64,000 nucleotides of DNA from assembly GCA_900313015.1 (NCBI GenBank), contig OMPR01000004.1, forward strand, positions 62,001 through 126,000, given 5' to 3'. The position numbers were made by a program, and so were the translations under genes. Positions 17,429 to 25,926 of the stretch are shown here, in pieces. The notes beneath the pieces are model-generated. The model did not search any database. It saw nothing but the letters and a program-made list of their open reading frames with translations, and had not been told where the DNA came from. This DNA comes from Rhodobacteraceae bacterium EL53. GTDB lineage: Bacteria; Pseudomonadota; Alphaproteobacteria; Rhodobacterales; Rhodobacteraceae. Numbering within the stretch: position 1 is the stretch's first letter; each line of letters starts with the position of its first letter.

Positions 17429-18880
17429 TTATCCATGATAGGCAGCCACGGTTTTGAGTTGCGAAAACCCATAAAGTGCTTCGAACCCTTTTTCGCGGCC
17501 ATGTCCGGATTTCCCAACGCCACCAAAGGGCAATTCAACCCCACCCCCAGCGCCGTAATTGTTGATAAACACCTGACCCGAGCGCAGTTGTTTTGCCAGA
17601 CGCATCTGACGGGCACCGTCGCGGGTCCAAATGCTGGCCACGAGACCGAATTCGGTGCTGTTTGCAATTCGAACGGCATCTGCTTCGGTGTCAAATGGGA
17701 TCAGGACCTGAACAGGACCAAAGATTTCCTGTTGAGCCAACGGGTGATCAGGGGGAACATCCGCAAACAGCGTGGGCCGGACATAGGCCCCGGATTTTGG
17801 GGCGTGGTCCACGATAACACCTTGTCCGGCAATGGGCAGATCCGCGCCTTTGTTCAATAAACCGGTCACGATGTCCTTTTGACGATCTGAAATCAGCGGC
17901 CCCAGACGCAGATCTTCGGTGGCTGGGCCAACCGTCAGCGCCCCGTAGGCCTGTGCCATGCGGGTTTTGACGGTTTCATAAACATCCCGTTGCACCAAGA
18001 TCCGAGAGGAAGCGGAGCAGGTTTGCCCGGCGTTTTGAATGCCCGCGTTGACCAAAAAGGGCAGGGCGGCATCCAAGTCAGCATCGTTGAACACCAGTTG
18101 GGGGGATTTGCCGCCCAATTCCAAGGTGACGGGAACCACATTGCGCCCTGCGGCCTGCTGTACCAGCGCACCCGTTGCGACGGACCCGGTAAAGCTGATG
18201 TGGTGGATGCCGGGGTGGGCAGACAATGCCGCGCCCGCTTCGGCGCCCAAACCGGGCACGACATTTAACGCACCAGCGGGCAAACCGGCCTCTTGCGCGA
18301 TCTGAGCAAAGGCGAGGGCGGTCAAGCACGCCTCTTCTGCGGGTTTCAGAACGGTTGCATTGCCCATGGTCAGGGCCGCACCCACTGAGCGGCCGATAAT
18401 CTGCATCGGATAGTTCCATGGAACTATGTGACCGGTCACTCCGTGGGGTTCACGCAGGGTGTAAACAGTATAGCCATCCAAATAAGGGATGGTTTCACCG
18501 TGTACCTTGTCAGCGGCCCCACCATAAAACTCCATATATCTGGCCAGCGCCACGGCATCCGCGCGGGCTTGTGTCAGGGGCTTGCCAACATCCATCGCCT
18601 CAATCGCGGCAAGGTCATCGACACGCTCCAAGACCAACTGTCCGATCCGGGTTAGGATGCGGCCGCGTTCCAGCGCACTCATCTTGCCCCAAGGTCCGTC
18701 AAGGGCTGCGTGGGCGGCGATGACCGCGCGATCGATATCTTCTTGGCCCCCGCGCGCGATGTGGCAGATTTCGGAGCCATCAGATGGGTTGACCAGGGCA
18801 AGCGTTTGGCCCGAGGCGCTGGGCACCCACGCGCCATCAATTAAACACAAGGAGGGGTCGAACCAGATAGGGGTGGTCAT
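17429..18880 (-). CDS. NAD(P)-dependent aldehyde dehydrogenase
   Basis: A 483-residue aldehyde dehydrogenase of the classical superfamily that oxidises an aldehyde to a carboxylate. Catalytic residues are N155 (PWNYP), K179 (LKPAEE), E254 (LELGGKSP) and the nucleophile C288 (GQTCSASSR). The overall pattern is nearest to betaine-aldehyde and gamma-aminobutyraldehyde-type enzymes, but the substrate cannot be fixed from sequence alone. Its start overlaps the stop of the ABC ATPase by one base, so it belongs to the transporter operon. It probably acts on a product of the imported compound. Confidence 0.9.
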   Translation of the reverse strand: MTTPIWFDPSLCLIDGAWVPSASGQTLALVNPSDGSEICHIARGGQEDIDRAVIAAHAALDGPWGKMSALERGRILTRIGQLVLERVDDLAAIEAMDVGKPLTQARADAVALARYMEFYGGAADKVHGETIPYLDGYTVYTLREPHGVTGHIVPWNYPMQIIGRSVGAALTMGNATVLKPAEEACLTALAFAQIAQEAGLPAGALNVVPGLGAEAGAALSAHPGIHHISFTGSVATGALVQQAAGRNVVPVTLELGGKSPQLVFNDADLDAALPFLVNAGIQNAGQTCSASSRILVQRDVYETVKTRMAQAYGALTVGPATEDLRLGPLISDRQKDIVTGLLNKGADLPIAGQGVIVDHAPKSGAYVRPTLFADVPPDHPLAQQEIFGPVQVLIPFDTEADAVRIANSTEFGLVASIWTRDGARQMRLAKQLRSGQVFINNYGAGGGVELPFGGVGKSGHGREKGFEALYGFSQLKTVAAYHG

Positions 18881-20487
18881 CAGGAATGCTCCGATTGCAG
18901 GGCGTGTAGTTCGGGCAGTTGCGGAGCCGCCGCGATCAGGGACGCAGTATAGGGGTGTTGGGGATTGCTAAAGACCTGCTCTGTTTCGCCCTGTTCGACA
19001 ATCTGGCCGGACTTCATCACCAGCACACGATCCGTCACGGTGCGTACAACGCTCAGGTCATGACTGATGAACAGGTAAGTTAGGTTGTAGGCCTCGCACA
19101 ACTCGACGAGCAGATCCAGAATTTGGGCCCGAACCGAGACGTCCAGCGCGCTGACCGCTTCGTCGAACAGGATCAATTGCGGACGGATGATCAGCGCGCG
19201 CGCGATAGCAATGCGCTGTCGCTGACCCCCGGAAAATTCGTGAATATACTTGGTGGCGTCGCTGGCGGACAGACCCACGGCCAGCAGCGTTTCGGCAATC
19301 AGGTCAGAACGCTCTTGCCCCTTGGGCGGGGTATCGAGCAGGTGAAAAGGTTCGGTGACCAGGCGGTCGACACGGTGTCGCGGATTGAAGCTGCCGAAGG
19401 GGTCTTGAAACACAACCTGCATGTCGCGCCGGACCGCCAGATTGGGGGAATGGCCGGTAAAGACGGATTGCCCTTGCATCTGGATTTGTCCGCTTTGAAC
19501 CGGCTCAAGGCCCAGAATAGCCCGTGTCAGGGTCGATTTTCCACACCCGGACTCGCCAACCAGACCCAAGCGTTCCCCTTGGTTCAGGGTAAAGCTGACA
19601 TGGTCGACGGCGCGGTGATGGCCCGGCGTGGCAAACAGTTTGGTGCGGGGCAGGCGGTAATCACGCACCACATTCTGTACGGTCAACAGAGGTGTTTGGT
19701 CTTGTACGGTCGGCAGGGTGACCTGATGGTTCGACGCCTCGAAAAGCATCCGGGTATAGGGGTGCTGCATGTCCCTCAGCAGGCGTTGCGTGGCGCCTGT
19801 TTCAATCACCTCGCCGTGGCGCATGACGGTGATCTGGTCTGCCATATCCGCAACAACCGCCAGATCATGGGTGATCATCAGCAATCCCATGCCGTATTCT
19901 TTTGCCAAACCTTTCAGCAGGTCGAGGATCTGGGCCTGTGTGGTGACATCCAAGGCGGTTGTGGGCTCATCCGCGATCAACAGTTTTGGTCGAAGCGCAA
20001 TGGCCATCGCAATGACGACACGCTGGCGTTGCCCTCCGGACAGTTCGTGCGGAAATCGGGACAGGGGGAACCGGTCTGTGGGCAAACCGACACGATCCAG
20101 AACTTCGATAGTCCGGGCCAGTGCTTGATCTTTGGGCAGGGCCTTGTGGATCAGGATCGTCTCCATCACCTGATCACCAATGGTCTTGACCGGATTTAGC
20201 GCGGTCATGGGTTCCTGAAATATCATCCCCACGGCCGCACCCCGAACGGCGCACATCTGGCCCTCGGACTGGGTCAAAAGATCGACACCGTCTAGTGTGA
20301 TAGATCCAGTGATCCGGGTGGAATCTGGCAACAGTTGCATAACGGCCAACGCGGTCATCGATTTGCCGGACCCGCTTTCGCCCGTGACCGCAACGATTTC
20401 ACCGGGGGCGATAGTCAGCGATACACCTTTCAACACGTCAAAAGCGTGGATGGACAGCGATAGATTGTGGATTTGTAGCAGGCTCAT
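18880..20487 (-). CDS. Fused double ATP-binding protein of a dipeptide/oligopeptide-type ABC importer
   Basis: A 535-residue protein with two complete ABC ATPase domains, equivalent to DppD and DppF joined in one chain. Domain 1 has Walker A GESGSGKS (36-43), signature LSGGQ (149-153) and Walker B with DEPTTALD (~173-180). Domain 2 has GESGCGKS (311-318), FSGGQ (418-422) and DEAVSALD. The HPYT segments that close each half are typical of the peptide/nickel subfamily. It overlaps the upstream permease by 4 nt and the downstream dehydrogenase by 1 nt. Confidence 0.95.
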   Translation of the reverse strand: MSLLQIHNLSLSIHAFDVLKGVSLTIAPGEIVAVTGESGSGKSMTALAVMQLLPDSTRITGSITLDGVDLLTQSEGQMCAVRGAAVGMIFQEPMTALNPVKTIGDQVMETILIHKALPKDQALARTIEVLDRVGLPTDRFPLSRFPHELSGGQRQRVVIAMAIALRPKLLIADEPTTALDVTTQAQILDLLKGLAKEYGMGLLMITHDLAVVADMADQITVMRHGEVIETGATQRLLRDMQHPYTRMLFEASNHQVTLPTVQDQTPLLTVQNVVRDYRLPRTKLFATPGHHRAVDHVSFTLNQGERLGLVGESGCGKSTLTRAILGLEPVQSGQIQMQGQSVFTGHSPNLAVRRDMQVVFQDPFGSFNPRHRVDRLVTEPFHLLDTPPKGQERSDLIAETLLAVGLSASDATKYIHEFSGGQRQRIAIARALIIRPQLILFDEAVSALDVSVRAQILDLLVELCEAYNLTYLFISHDLSVVRTVTDRVLVMKSGQIVEQGETEQVFSNPQHPYTASLIAAAPQLPELHALQSEHS

Positions 20488-21299
20488 GTGCGGGCCACCC
20501 GCAGTCTGGGATCAAGCCAGTCGCGCAACCCATCCCCCATCAAGTTCAGACCCAGAACCGTAAGGATGATTGCAAAACCGGGGATCAGCGCAAGGTGTGG
20601 TGCAAAGCTGACCATTGTTTGCGCGTCGGCCAGCATCCTGCCCCAACTGGGGGTGGGGGGCTGCGCGCCCAACCCAACATAGGACAGACCCGCCTCGGCC
20701 AGAATACCCAGTGAGAATTGGATGGTGCCCTGTACAATCAACAGGTTCATGACATTGGGCAGGATATGTTCGGCAGAAATGCGAGCGCTTGATTTTCCGG
20801 CCACACGGGCCGCGAGGATAAATTCACGTTCCCAGAGGCTGAGCGCGGCACCGCGCGTGATACGGGCAAACACCGGAATGTTGAAAATCCCGATGGCGAT
20901 GATGGCATTGACCGCACCGGCCCCAAACACGGCAGTGATCAAGATCGCGATGACCAGCGAGGGAAACGCAAACACCAGATCGTTGCCCCGCATGATCACC
21001 TCATCAAGCCAGGACCCTTTGCGTGCAGCAGCAGTCAGCCCCAATGGCACGCCCAAACCCATGCCAATTCCCACCGCGACCAACGCCACAGCAAGAGAGG
21101 TGCGTGCACCAACCATCAACATCGACATCATATCGCGGCCAAAATGATCCGTTCCCAGCCAATGCTCGCCAGTCGGCGTTTTGAGCTTGTTGGGAATGTC
21201 GATGGCGGCGTAATCGAACGGGGTCCAGACAAACGACACCAACGCCGCCAAAGCCACGAGCGAGGACAGCAGGCCACCCAGAACCAGATTGCGGCTCAT
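20484..21299 (-). CDS. ABC importer permease, DppC-like
   Basis: A 271-residue inner-membrane permease of the peptide/nickel class. An N-terminal helix precedes the LGTDHFGRDM motif typical of DppC/OppC (residues ~49-58). The cytoplasmic coupling loop contains EFILAARVAGKSS (an EAA-type motif), and the C-terminus ends in LNLMGDGLRDWLDPR, typical of the class. Its 4-nt overlaps with the preceding permease and the following ATPase gene show tight coupling. Confidence 0.94.
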   Translation of the reverse strand: MSRNLVLGGLLSSLVALAALVSFVWTPFDYAAIDIPNKLKTPTGEHWLGTDHFGRDMMSMLMVGARTSLAVALVAVGIGMGLGVPLGLTAAARKGSWLDEVIMRGNDLVFAFPSLVIAILITAVFGAGAVNAIIAIGIFNIPVFARITRGAALSLWEREFILAARVAGKSSARISAEHILPNVMNLLIVQGTIQFSLGILAEAGLSYVGLGAQPPTPSWGRMLADAQTMVSFAPHLALIPGFAIILTVLGLNLMGDGLRDWLDPRLRVART

Positions 21300-22243
21300 G
21301 TTCGGCTCCTTAGGCGGGGGTCAACCAATGCATAAGCCAGGTCGACAAGGAAATTCACGGTGATGACGGCAAAAACCAGCAACATGACAACGGATTCAAC
21401 GACGATCAAATCGCGCGAGGAAATTGCCTGAAACACCAATCGCCCAAGGCCGGGCAGGTAGAACACCTGTTCGATGATGATGGACCCGGCAAGCAGGAAT
21501 GAAAACTGCAGCCCAATGATGGTCAGAACCGGAATCATGGCGTTGCGCACACCATGACGCCACAACGCTTGGCGCCGGCTCAGTCCCTTGGCGCGGGCGG
21601 TGCGCATGAAGTCCTCGCCCAATATATCGAGCAGAGCGGATCGCATGACCCTTGCCAATATTGCGGCCTGCGGCAACGCCAGTGCAATCGCAGGCAGGGT
21701 CAGGGAATGCAGTCCAACCCATAGCCCATCGTCCCATCCGGCAAACCCGCCAGCGCCAAACCAGCGTAAATTGATGGCAAAAATCAGAACCAGCATCATC
21801 GCAAACCAGAAATTTGGGATTGCCACGCCCAACTGGGTGGCACCCATGACGGCCATGTCCCCTGCCTTGCCCCGGCGGGCGGCGGCGTAAATGCCAGCGG
21901 GGAACGCGATGAGAGTTGAAAGCGCGAGTGCAAATAGCGCGAGCGGTAGCGAAACCCACAAGCGATCAGAAATCATTTCAGCGACGGGGGTTCGGTAGGT
22001 ATAAGATGTGCCAAAATCACCCGACAACATCCCCGTGACCCAAGCGAGGTATCGATGTGCCTTGGACACATCCAAGCCCAATTCAGCGCGCAAGGCGGCA
22101 AGCGTGTCCTCTTGTGCGTTCACACCCAGCATAAAGGACGCGGGATCACCTGGTGCCACCTCGATCACAGCGAAAATGACCACCGACGCGATGGCGAGGC
22201 TGAGGACCAAAGAGAGCAATCGCTTCAACGAATAACGTATCAT
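21296..22243 (-). CDS. ABC importer permease, DppB-like
   Basis: A 315-residue inner-membrane permease of the DppB/OppB class with six hydrophobic helices. The N-terminus reads YSLKRLLSL, followed by PGDPA and the periplasmic segment with GDFGTSY near residue 95. The coupling loop has EDFMRTARAKGLS. The C-terminal VDLAYALVDPRLR is the standard family end. It follows the ion-channel gene by 42 nt and overlaps the second permease by 4 nt. Confidence 0.94.
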   Translation of the reverse strand: MIRYSLKRLLSLVLSLAIASVVIFAVIEVAPGDPASFMLGVNAQEDTLAALRAELGLDVSKAHRYLAWVTGMLSGDFGTSYTYRTPVAEMISDRLWVSLPLALFALALSTLIAFPAGIYAAARRGKAGDMAVMGATQLGVAIPNFWFAMMLVLIFAINLRWFGAGGFAGWDDGLWVGLHSLTLPAIALALPQAAILARVMRSALLDILGEDFMRTARAKGLSRRQALWRHGVRNAMIPVLTIIGLQFSFLLAGSIIIEQVFYLPGLGRLVFQAISSRDLIVVESVVMLLVFAVITVNFLVDLAYALVDPRLRSRT

Positions 22244-22285
22244 TCTGGCACGTTAGGCGCGTGTTTCTCTGTGGTCCAGTCTCTA

Positions 22286-23365
22286 TTAAACGATCAGGAA
22301 GTTCGTGACGGCAAAGCCCACGATGGCAAGGTAGCCTAGCGGGTAAATCCACTTGATGACATAGTTGTCCCACTTGCGGGCTGCTGCTTCGCGCCCGGCA
22401 ACCTTCATTCGCCTGAGTAGGACATTGAAAACAATGATTGCTCCTGTGACGACGAACATCCATTGCAACATGAAATCAAGGAAGGTCAGATAACCCAATT
22501 TGGGTAAGTCATCAGAGATCACCCAATTGAAGGCGACAAAGACCAATAGGTTTGCTCCGGCGATTTCTATCCGCTTGCGATATTCGTCTAGGAAAAACAA
22601 CGCCCAACTGACTGTAATCAGCACCATCATCGGCATGAATATCCGGATCGCATAGTACATAACATGCCGGTGACCTTGAAACGCCAGCGCTACTTTTTCG
22701 CTTTCCAGACCAGACATGCCAATGACTGTGGATTGCTCCATTACGGCGTTTTCCAACACCCATTCTTCTTCGCCCAACAAAGGACCAAGGCCGGATTGCT
22801 CCTCTAAAACTGTGTAATGAACGATGTCTGATGGATAGACCGAAACGATTTCGAAATAGAACTGTTGTTGATCAAACGGATATTTCCGAAAGTTGAAATA
22901 AGGAGCTTGCAGAGTGAGCGATGATTTTTCCAGATAGGTCACTTCACCGGAGTAATGCACTGCCACGATCGATTGATGGATCCACCGGTTGCTTTGTTGG
23001 TTCTCGATTACAAAAGCAGGGACGATAGTTGGCAACTTGGTCGCATAATCCACAAAAGCTTCGGGTTTTATGATCCGGGTTTCGCGCCCAACGTCATTGG
23101 GATCAAATGCAAGCGCCGGGTCAGTCCATTTGACGCGAATGGTTGCGACAGCCCCATAGTTTTCTGATTTCTGATCAACAAAAGAAATTTGGTCGATCTG
23201 TATCCCGATCGCGACTTCCAGCGGCTTTTCAGGGGTGCCAACTGCTACTCCCATATCCGAGCGCAACAGCCCTTGTGCCTGGGCTGTATTCGGGCTGAGC
23301 GAAAGACCTATGAGGGCCACAAGCCCGATGAGCAGGCATAGCCGGAAAAATATATGGCGGAGCAT
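22286..23365 (-). CDS. Prokaryotic pentameric ligand-gated ion channel (pLGIC, Cys-loop/pro-loop receptor family)
   Basis: A 359-residue homologue of nicotinic-type receptors, like bacterial GLIC and ELIC. After a signal peptide (AQA, ~30) comes a beta-rich ligand-binding domain (~48-232). It has the conserved W80 strand (RVKWTD) and the pro-loop YPFDQQ (162-167); the Cys pair is absent, as in bacterial members. Four membrane helices follow: M1 (~237-259, P245), M2 pore (~264-284), M3 (~294-318) and M4 (~337-358). The M2-M3 linker LPKLGYLT (287-294) closely matches ELIC/GLIC. There is almost no cytoplasmic M3-M4 domain. It lies inside a peptide-type ABC operon, 63 nt after the binding protein and 42 nt before the permease. 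Ligand and ion selectivity are unknown. Confidence 0.93.
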   Translation of the reverse strand: MLRHIFFRLCLLIGLVALIGLSLSPNTAQAQGLLRSDMGVAVGTPEKPLEVAIGIQIDQISFVDQKSENYGAVATIRVKWTDPALAFDPNDVGRETRIIKPEAFVDYATKLPTIVPAFVIENQQSNRWIHQSIVAVHYSGEVTYLEKSSLTLQAPYFNFRKYPFDQQQFYFEIVSVYPSDIVHYTVLEEQSGLGPLLGEEEWVLENAVMEQSTVIGMSGLESEKVALAFQGHRHVMYYAIRIFMPMMVLITVSWALFFLDEYRKRIEIAGANLLVFVAFNWVISDDLPKLGYLTFLDFMLQWMFVVTGAIIVFNVLLRRMKVAGREAAARKWDNYVIKWIYPLGYLAIVGFAVTNFLIV

Positions 23366-23386
23366 GAGCTATCTTGAGTGTGTAAG

Positions 23387-23418
23387 AAAAGGCCGAGGCC
23401 CCGGCATGCGGGGCCCCG
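23387..23418 (-). terminator. Intercistronic hairpin between binding-protein and channel genes
   Basis: A stem GGCCCCG/CGGGGCC with a 5-nt loop, extended by two more G-C pairs after one mismatch, is followed within a few bases by TTTTCTT on the minus strand. It sits in the 63-nt gap after the binding-protein stop. It probably terminates or stabilises part of the transcripts, giving more binding protein than channel and permease. Confidence 0.6.
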
Positions 23419-23428
23419 TAAGGTTGAT

Positions 23429-24916
23429 TTAGTTGGCCCAGCTGACGCCGGTCAAATCGATCGCAGCCGTTGGTGCATTGACCCAGAGCCCTTGAACATT
23501 GGCTTTGGCGACGCCCAGATTGGCGAGCTGAAACAGGTAACCGTTGACATAATCCTCGGAAATCACGGTCTGGGCTTTTTGCAGCATTTCAGTCCGCATT
23601 GCGGGATCGGTGGTTTCATTGAGCGAAGCCATCAAGTCCTGAAACGCTTTGTTGTCGTACTGAAAATAGTACTCGGGACGGGCATAGATGCCGATATCCA
23701 TTGGCTCGGTGTGGCTGACAATGGTCAGACCAAAGTTCTTGCCTCGGAATACGGTTTCAAGCCACTGGGCCCATTCAACATTGGTGATCTCGGCCTTGAT
23801 ACCAACAGCGGCCAATTGCGCGGCAATAATTTCGCCACCGCGACGGGCATACGATGGGGGCGGCAGGTGCAGCGTTGTTTCAAATCCATCGGGAAAGCCC
23901 GCTTCGGCCAGCAACGCCTTGGCTTTTTCAGGATCGTGGGCTGAATTTCCGGTCAGATCGACATAGGCCGGATTGTGGGGTGCGAAATGCGTGCCAATAG
24001 GCGTGCCGTAACCAAACATGGCGCCATCGATGATTGCCTGACGATCAATGGCATGGGCCAGTGCTTGGCGCACTTTTACGTTGTCGAACGGAGGCTGCTT
24101 GTTGTTGGTGGACAGGATCGTCTCACCTTCGGTGGACCCGACCAGCACCTGAAACCGCGGGTCTGCATCGAACTGCGGCAGGTTTTCTGGCGCCGGGAAC
24201 CCCGAGAACACGTCGACATCTTCGGCCATCACGGCAGCAAAGGCGGCGGTGGGGTCTGAAATGAACTTGATGGTTGCCTTGGCCAGTGCGGGTTGTGCGC
24301 CCCAATACTCAGCGTTGCGTTCCAGATCAATGCGATCGCCCTGCACCCAGTTGCTGAACTTGAAGGCCCCAGTGCCGACAGGGGCAGTTTTGATGTTTTC
24401 GATGCTTTCTGGCGCAACGATCACGGCGTCACCCCAAGCCAGATTGAATAGGAAGTTGCCGTTGGGCTCGGACAAAGTGACCTGAACAGTCAAGGGGTCA
24501 ACCACAGTCACATCGGCTATGCCTGCGAACAGAGCCTTTTGGGCGTTTGCACTGTCTTCTCCACGGGCGCGATCCAGACTGAACTTGACGTCTTCGCCGT
24601 CCATTGTAGTGCCGTCATGAAAAGTCACCCCATCATGCAGCTTGAAGGTGTATGTTTTGCCGTCTTCTGAGATTTCCCAGCTTTCGGCGAGGCCCGGAAC
24701 AATGGCGCCGTCCCCCATGAAACGGGTCAGCCCTTCGAAGATGTTGGAATACACAACAGAGTCGATCGCCTGAGCTGCGGCGCTGGTTGGGTCCAGGTGC
24801 GGCGGCTCGAGTTGCATGGCGACAGTGATGTCATCTTTGGCCCAGACCTGTGAGGCCAGCAGGGTCGCGCCAAGCGCCAAGCCCGATACCAGGCTCCGTT
24901 TCAAATTTGGTCTCAT
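23429..24916 (-). CDS. ABC importer substrate-binding protein, family 5 (DppA/OppA-like)
   Basis: A 495-residue periplasmic solute-binding protein of the peptide/nickel class. The signal peptide MRPNLKRSL... ends at VWA (~26). Family marks are the AQAIDSVVYSNIFEGLTRF segment near residue 45, the class signature GKTYTFKLHDGVTFHDG (~86-102), and the AHAIDRQAII region near 282. It is the first gene of the minus-strand operon and is divergent from panB. Peptides are the commonest ligands, but opines, amines and sugars also occur in this family, so the substrate is open. Confidence 0.93.
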   Translation of the reverse strand: MRPNLKRSLVSGLALGATLLASQVWAKDDITVAMQLEPPHLDPTSAAAQAIDSVVYSNIFEGLTRFMGDGAIVPGLAESWEISEDGKTYTFKLHDGVTFHDGTTMDGEDVKFSLDRARGEDSANAQKALFAGIADVTVVDPLTVQVTLSEPNGNFLFNLAWGDAVIVAPESIENIKTAPVGTGAFKFSNWVQGDRIDLERNAEYWGAQPALAKATIKFISDPTAAFAAVMAEDVDVFSGFPAPENLPQFDADPRFQVLVGSTEGETILSTNNKQPPFDNVKVRQALAHAIDRQAIIDGAMFGYGTPIGTHFAPHNPAYVDLTGNSAHDPEKAKALLAEAGFPDGFETTLHLPPPSYARRGGEIIAAQLAAVGIKAEITNVEWAQWLETVFRGKNFGLTIVSHTEPMDIGIYARPEYYFQYDNKAFQDLMASLNETTDPAMRTEMLQKAQTVISEDYVNGYLFQLANLGVAKANVQGLWVNAPTAAIDLTGVSWAN

Positions 24917-25046
24917 AATCGTCTCCCCACGAAATGAATTACCGCCTGAATCGCAGAATCCGGCGTATCTTTGTTCACTGTTCCCGTAAACTTAGGGGCA
25001 ATCAAGGAAATGTTGGCGCAATCGGTCTTTGTTGAGCGCAAAGTAA

Positions 25047-25068
25047 ATGTTATGCTGCACTGCAACAT
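25047..25068. promoter_or_regulatory. Inverted repeat in the divergent panB / ABC-operon promoter region
   Basis: ATGTT and AACAT arms are separated by 12 nt, with partial inner TGC/GCA symmetry, 22-43 nt before the panB start. The 173-nt region between the binding-protein and panB starts must contain promoters for both directions. This repeat is the only operator-like element I can see there, and no regulator gene is adjacent. Confidence 0.25.
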
Positions 25069-25089
25069 AAACCGCCAGCAGGACTGACG

Positions 25090-25926
25090 ATGAGCGCCAC
25101 CGCCCGCAAAAAAGCCCCGAACGCAGAAGATATTCGTGCCAGAAAAGGGGGGCAACCTTTGGTGAGTTTGACCGCCTATACGACGCCAATGGCACAGGTC
25201 ATGGATCCGCATTGTGACTTTGTTTTGGTGGGTGATAGCGTTGGAATGGTGCTGCATGGGCTGACTTCGACCCTTGGCGTGACGATGGAGATGATGATCC
25301 TTCACGGCCAAGCTGTCGCTCGGGGATTGAACGGCGCGATGATGGTGATCGACATGCCGTTCGCCTCGTACGAAGAGGGACCGACCCAAGCTTTCCGCAA
25401 CGCGGCGCGGCTGATGGCGGAAACCGGCGCTGGCGCGGTCAAATTGGAAGGCGGGGTCGAGATGGCCGAAACCATTCGTTTTCTGACCAAACGTGGCATT
25501 CCAGTGATGGCGCATATCGGCCTGACACCGCAATCCATCAATACTTTGGGGGGCTACAAGGTTCAGGGCCGGGATGCGCAGGCTGACGCTGTATTGGCAG
25601 ATGCCCATGCGGTGAGCGATGCCGGGGCGTTCTCGGTGGTGTTGGAAAAGGTGCCGCGGGTGCTCGCAGATCAGATCACAGCCGAAGTGGCCATTCCAAC
25701 CATCGGGATTGGCGCGTCAGCTGGATGTGATGGGCAAATTTTGGTTGTCGATGACATGCTGGGCTTTTTCACGGCCTTTAAGCCGAAGTTCGTCAAACGC
25801 TATGCTGATCTTGGGGCGCAAGCGGATTCCGCGATTGCCCAATACGCAGCAGAAGTCAGAGACCGCAGTTTTCCGGCTGCTGAACATGTTTTTGCCGATA
25901 CCGTTCCGGCCAAAGGAAATACCTGA
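25090..25926 (+). CDS. panB: 3-methyl-2-oxobutanoate hydroxymethyltransferase
   Basis: A 278-residue enzyme of pantothenate (vitamin B5/CoA) synthesis that makes ketopantoate from alpha-ketoisovalerate and 5,10-methylene-tetrahydrofolate. The fold's motifs are visible: [21 protein letters not shown] (metal-binding D), [15 protein letters not shown], and [15 protein letters not shown]. The stop overlaps the panC start by one base (TGATG), so the two genes are translated together. Confidence 0.97.
   Translation: MSATARKKAPNAEDIRARKGGQPLVSLTAYTTPMAQVMDPHCDFVLVGDSVGMVLHGLTSTLGVTMEMMILHGQAVARGLNGAMMVIDMPFASYEEGPTQAFRNAARLMAETGAGAVKLEGGVEMAETIRFLTKRGIPVMAHIGLTPQSINTLGGYKVQGRDAQADAVLADAHAVSDAGAFSVVLEKVPRVLADQITAEVAIPTIGIGASAGCDGQILVVDDMLGFFTAFKPKFVKRYADLGAQADSAIAQYAAEVRDRSFPAAEHVFADTVPAKGNT

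Noticed and set aside
19123-20199. 358-codon open frame on the plus strand inside the ABC ATPase gene
   Set aside because: Antisense to two complete ATPase domains, composition not protein-like, no start context.
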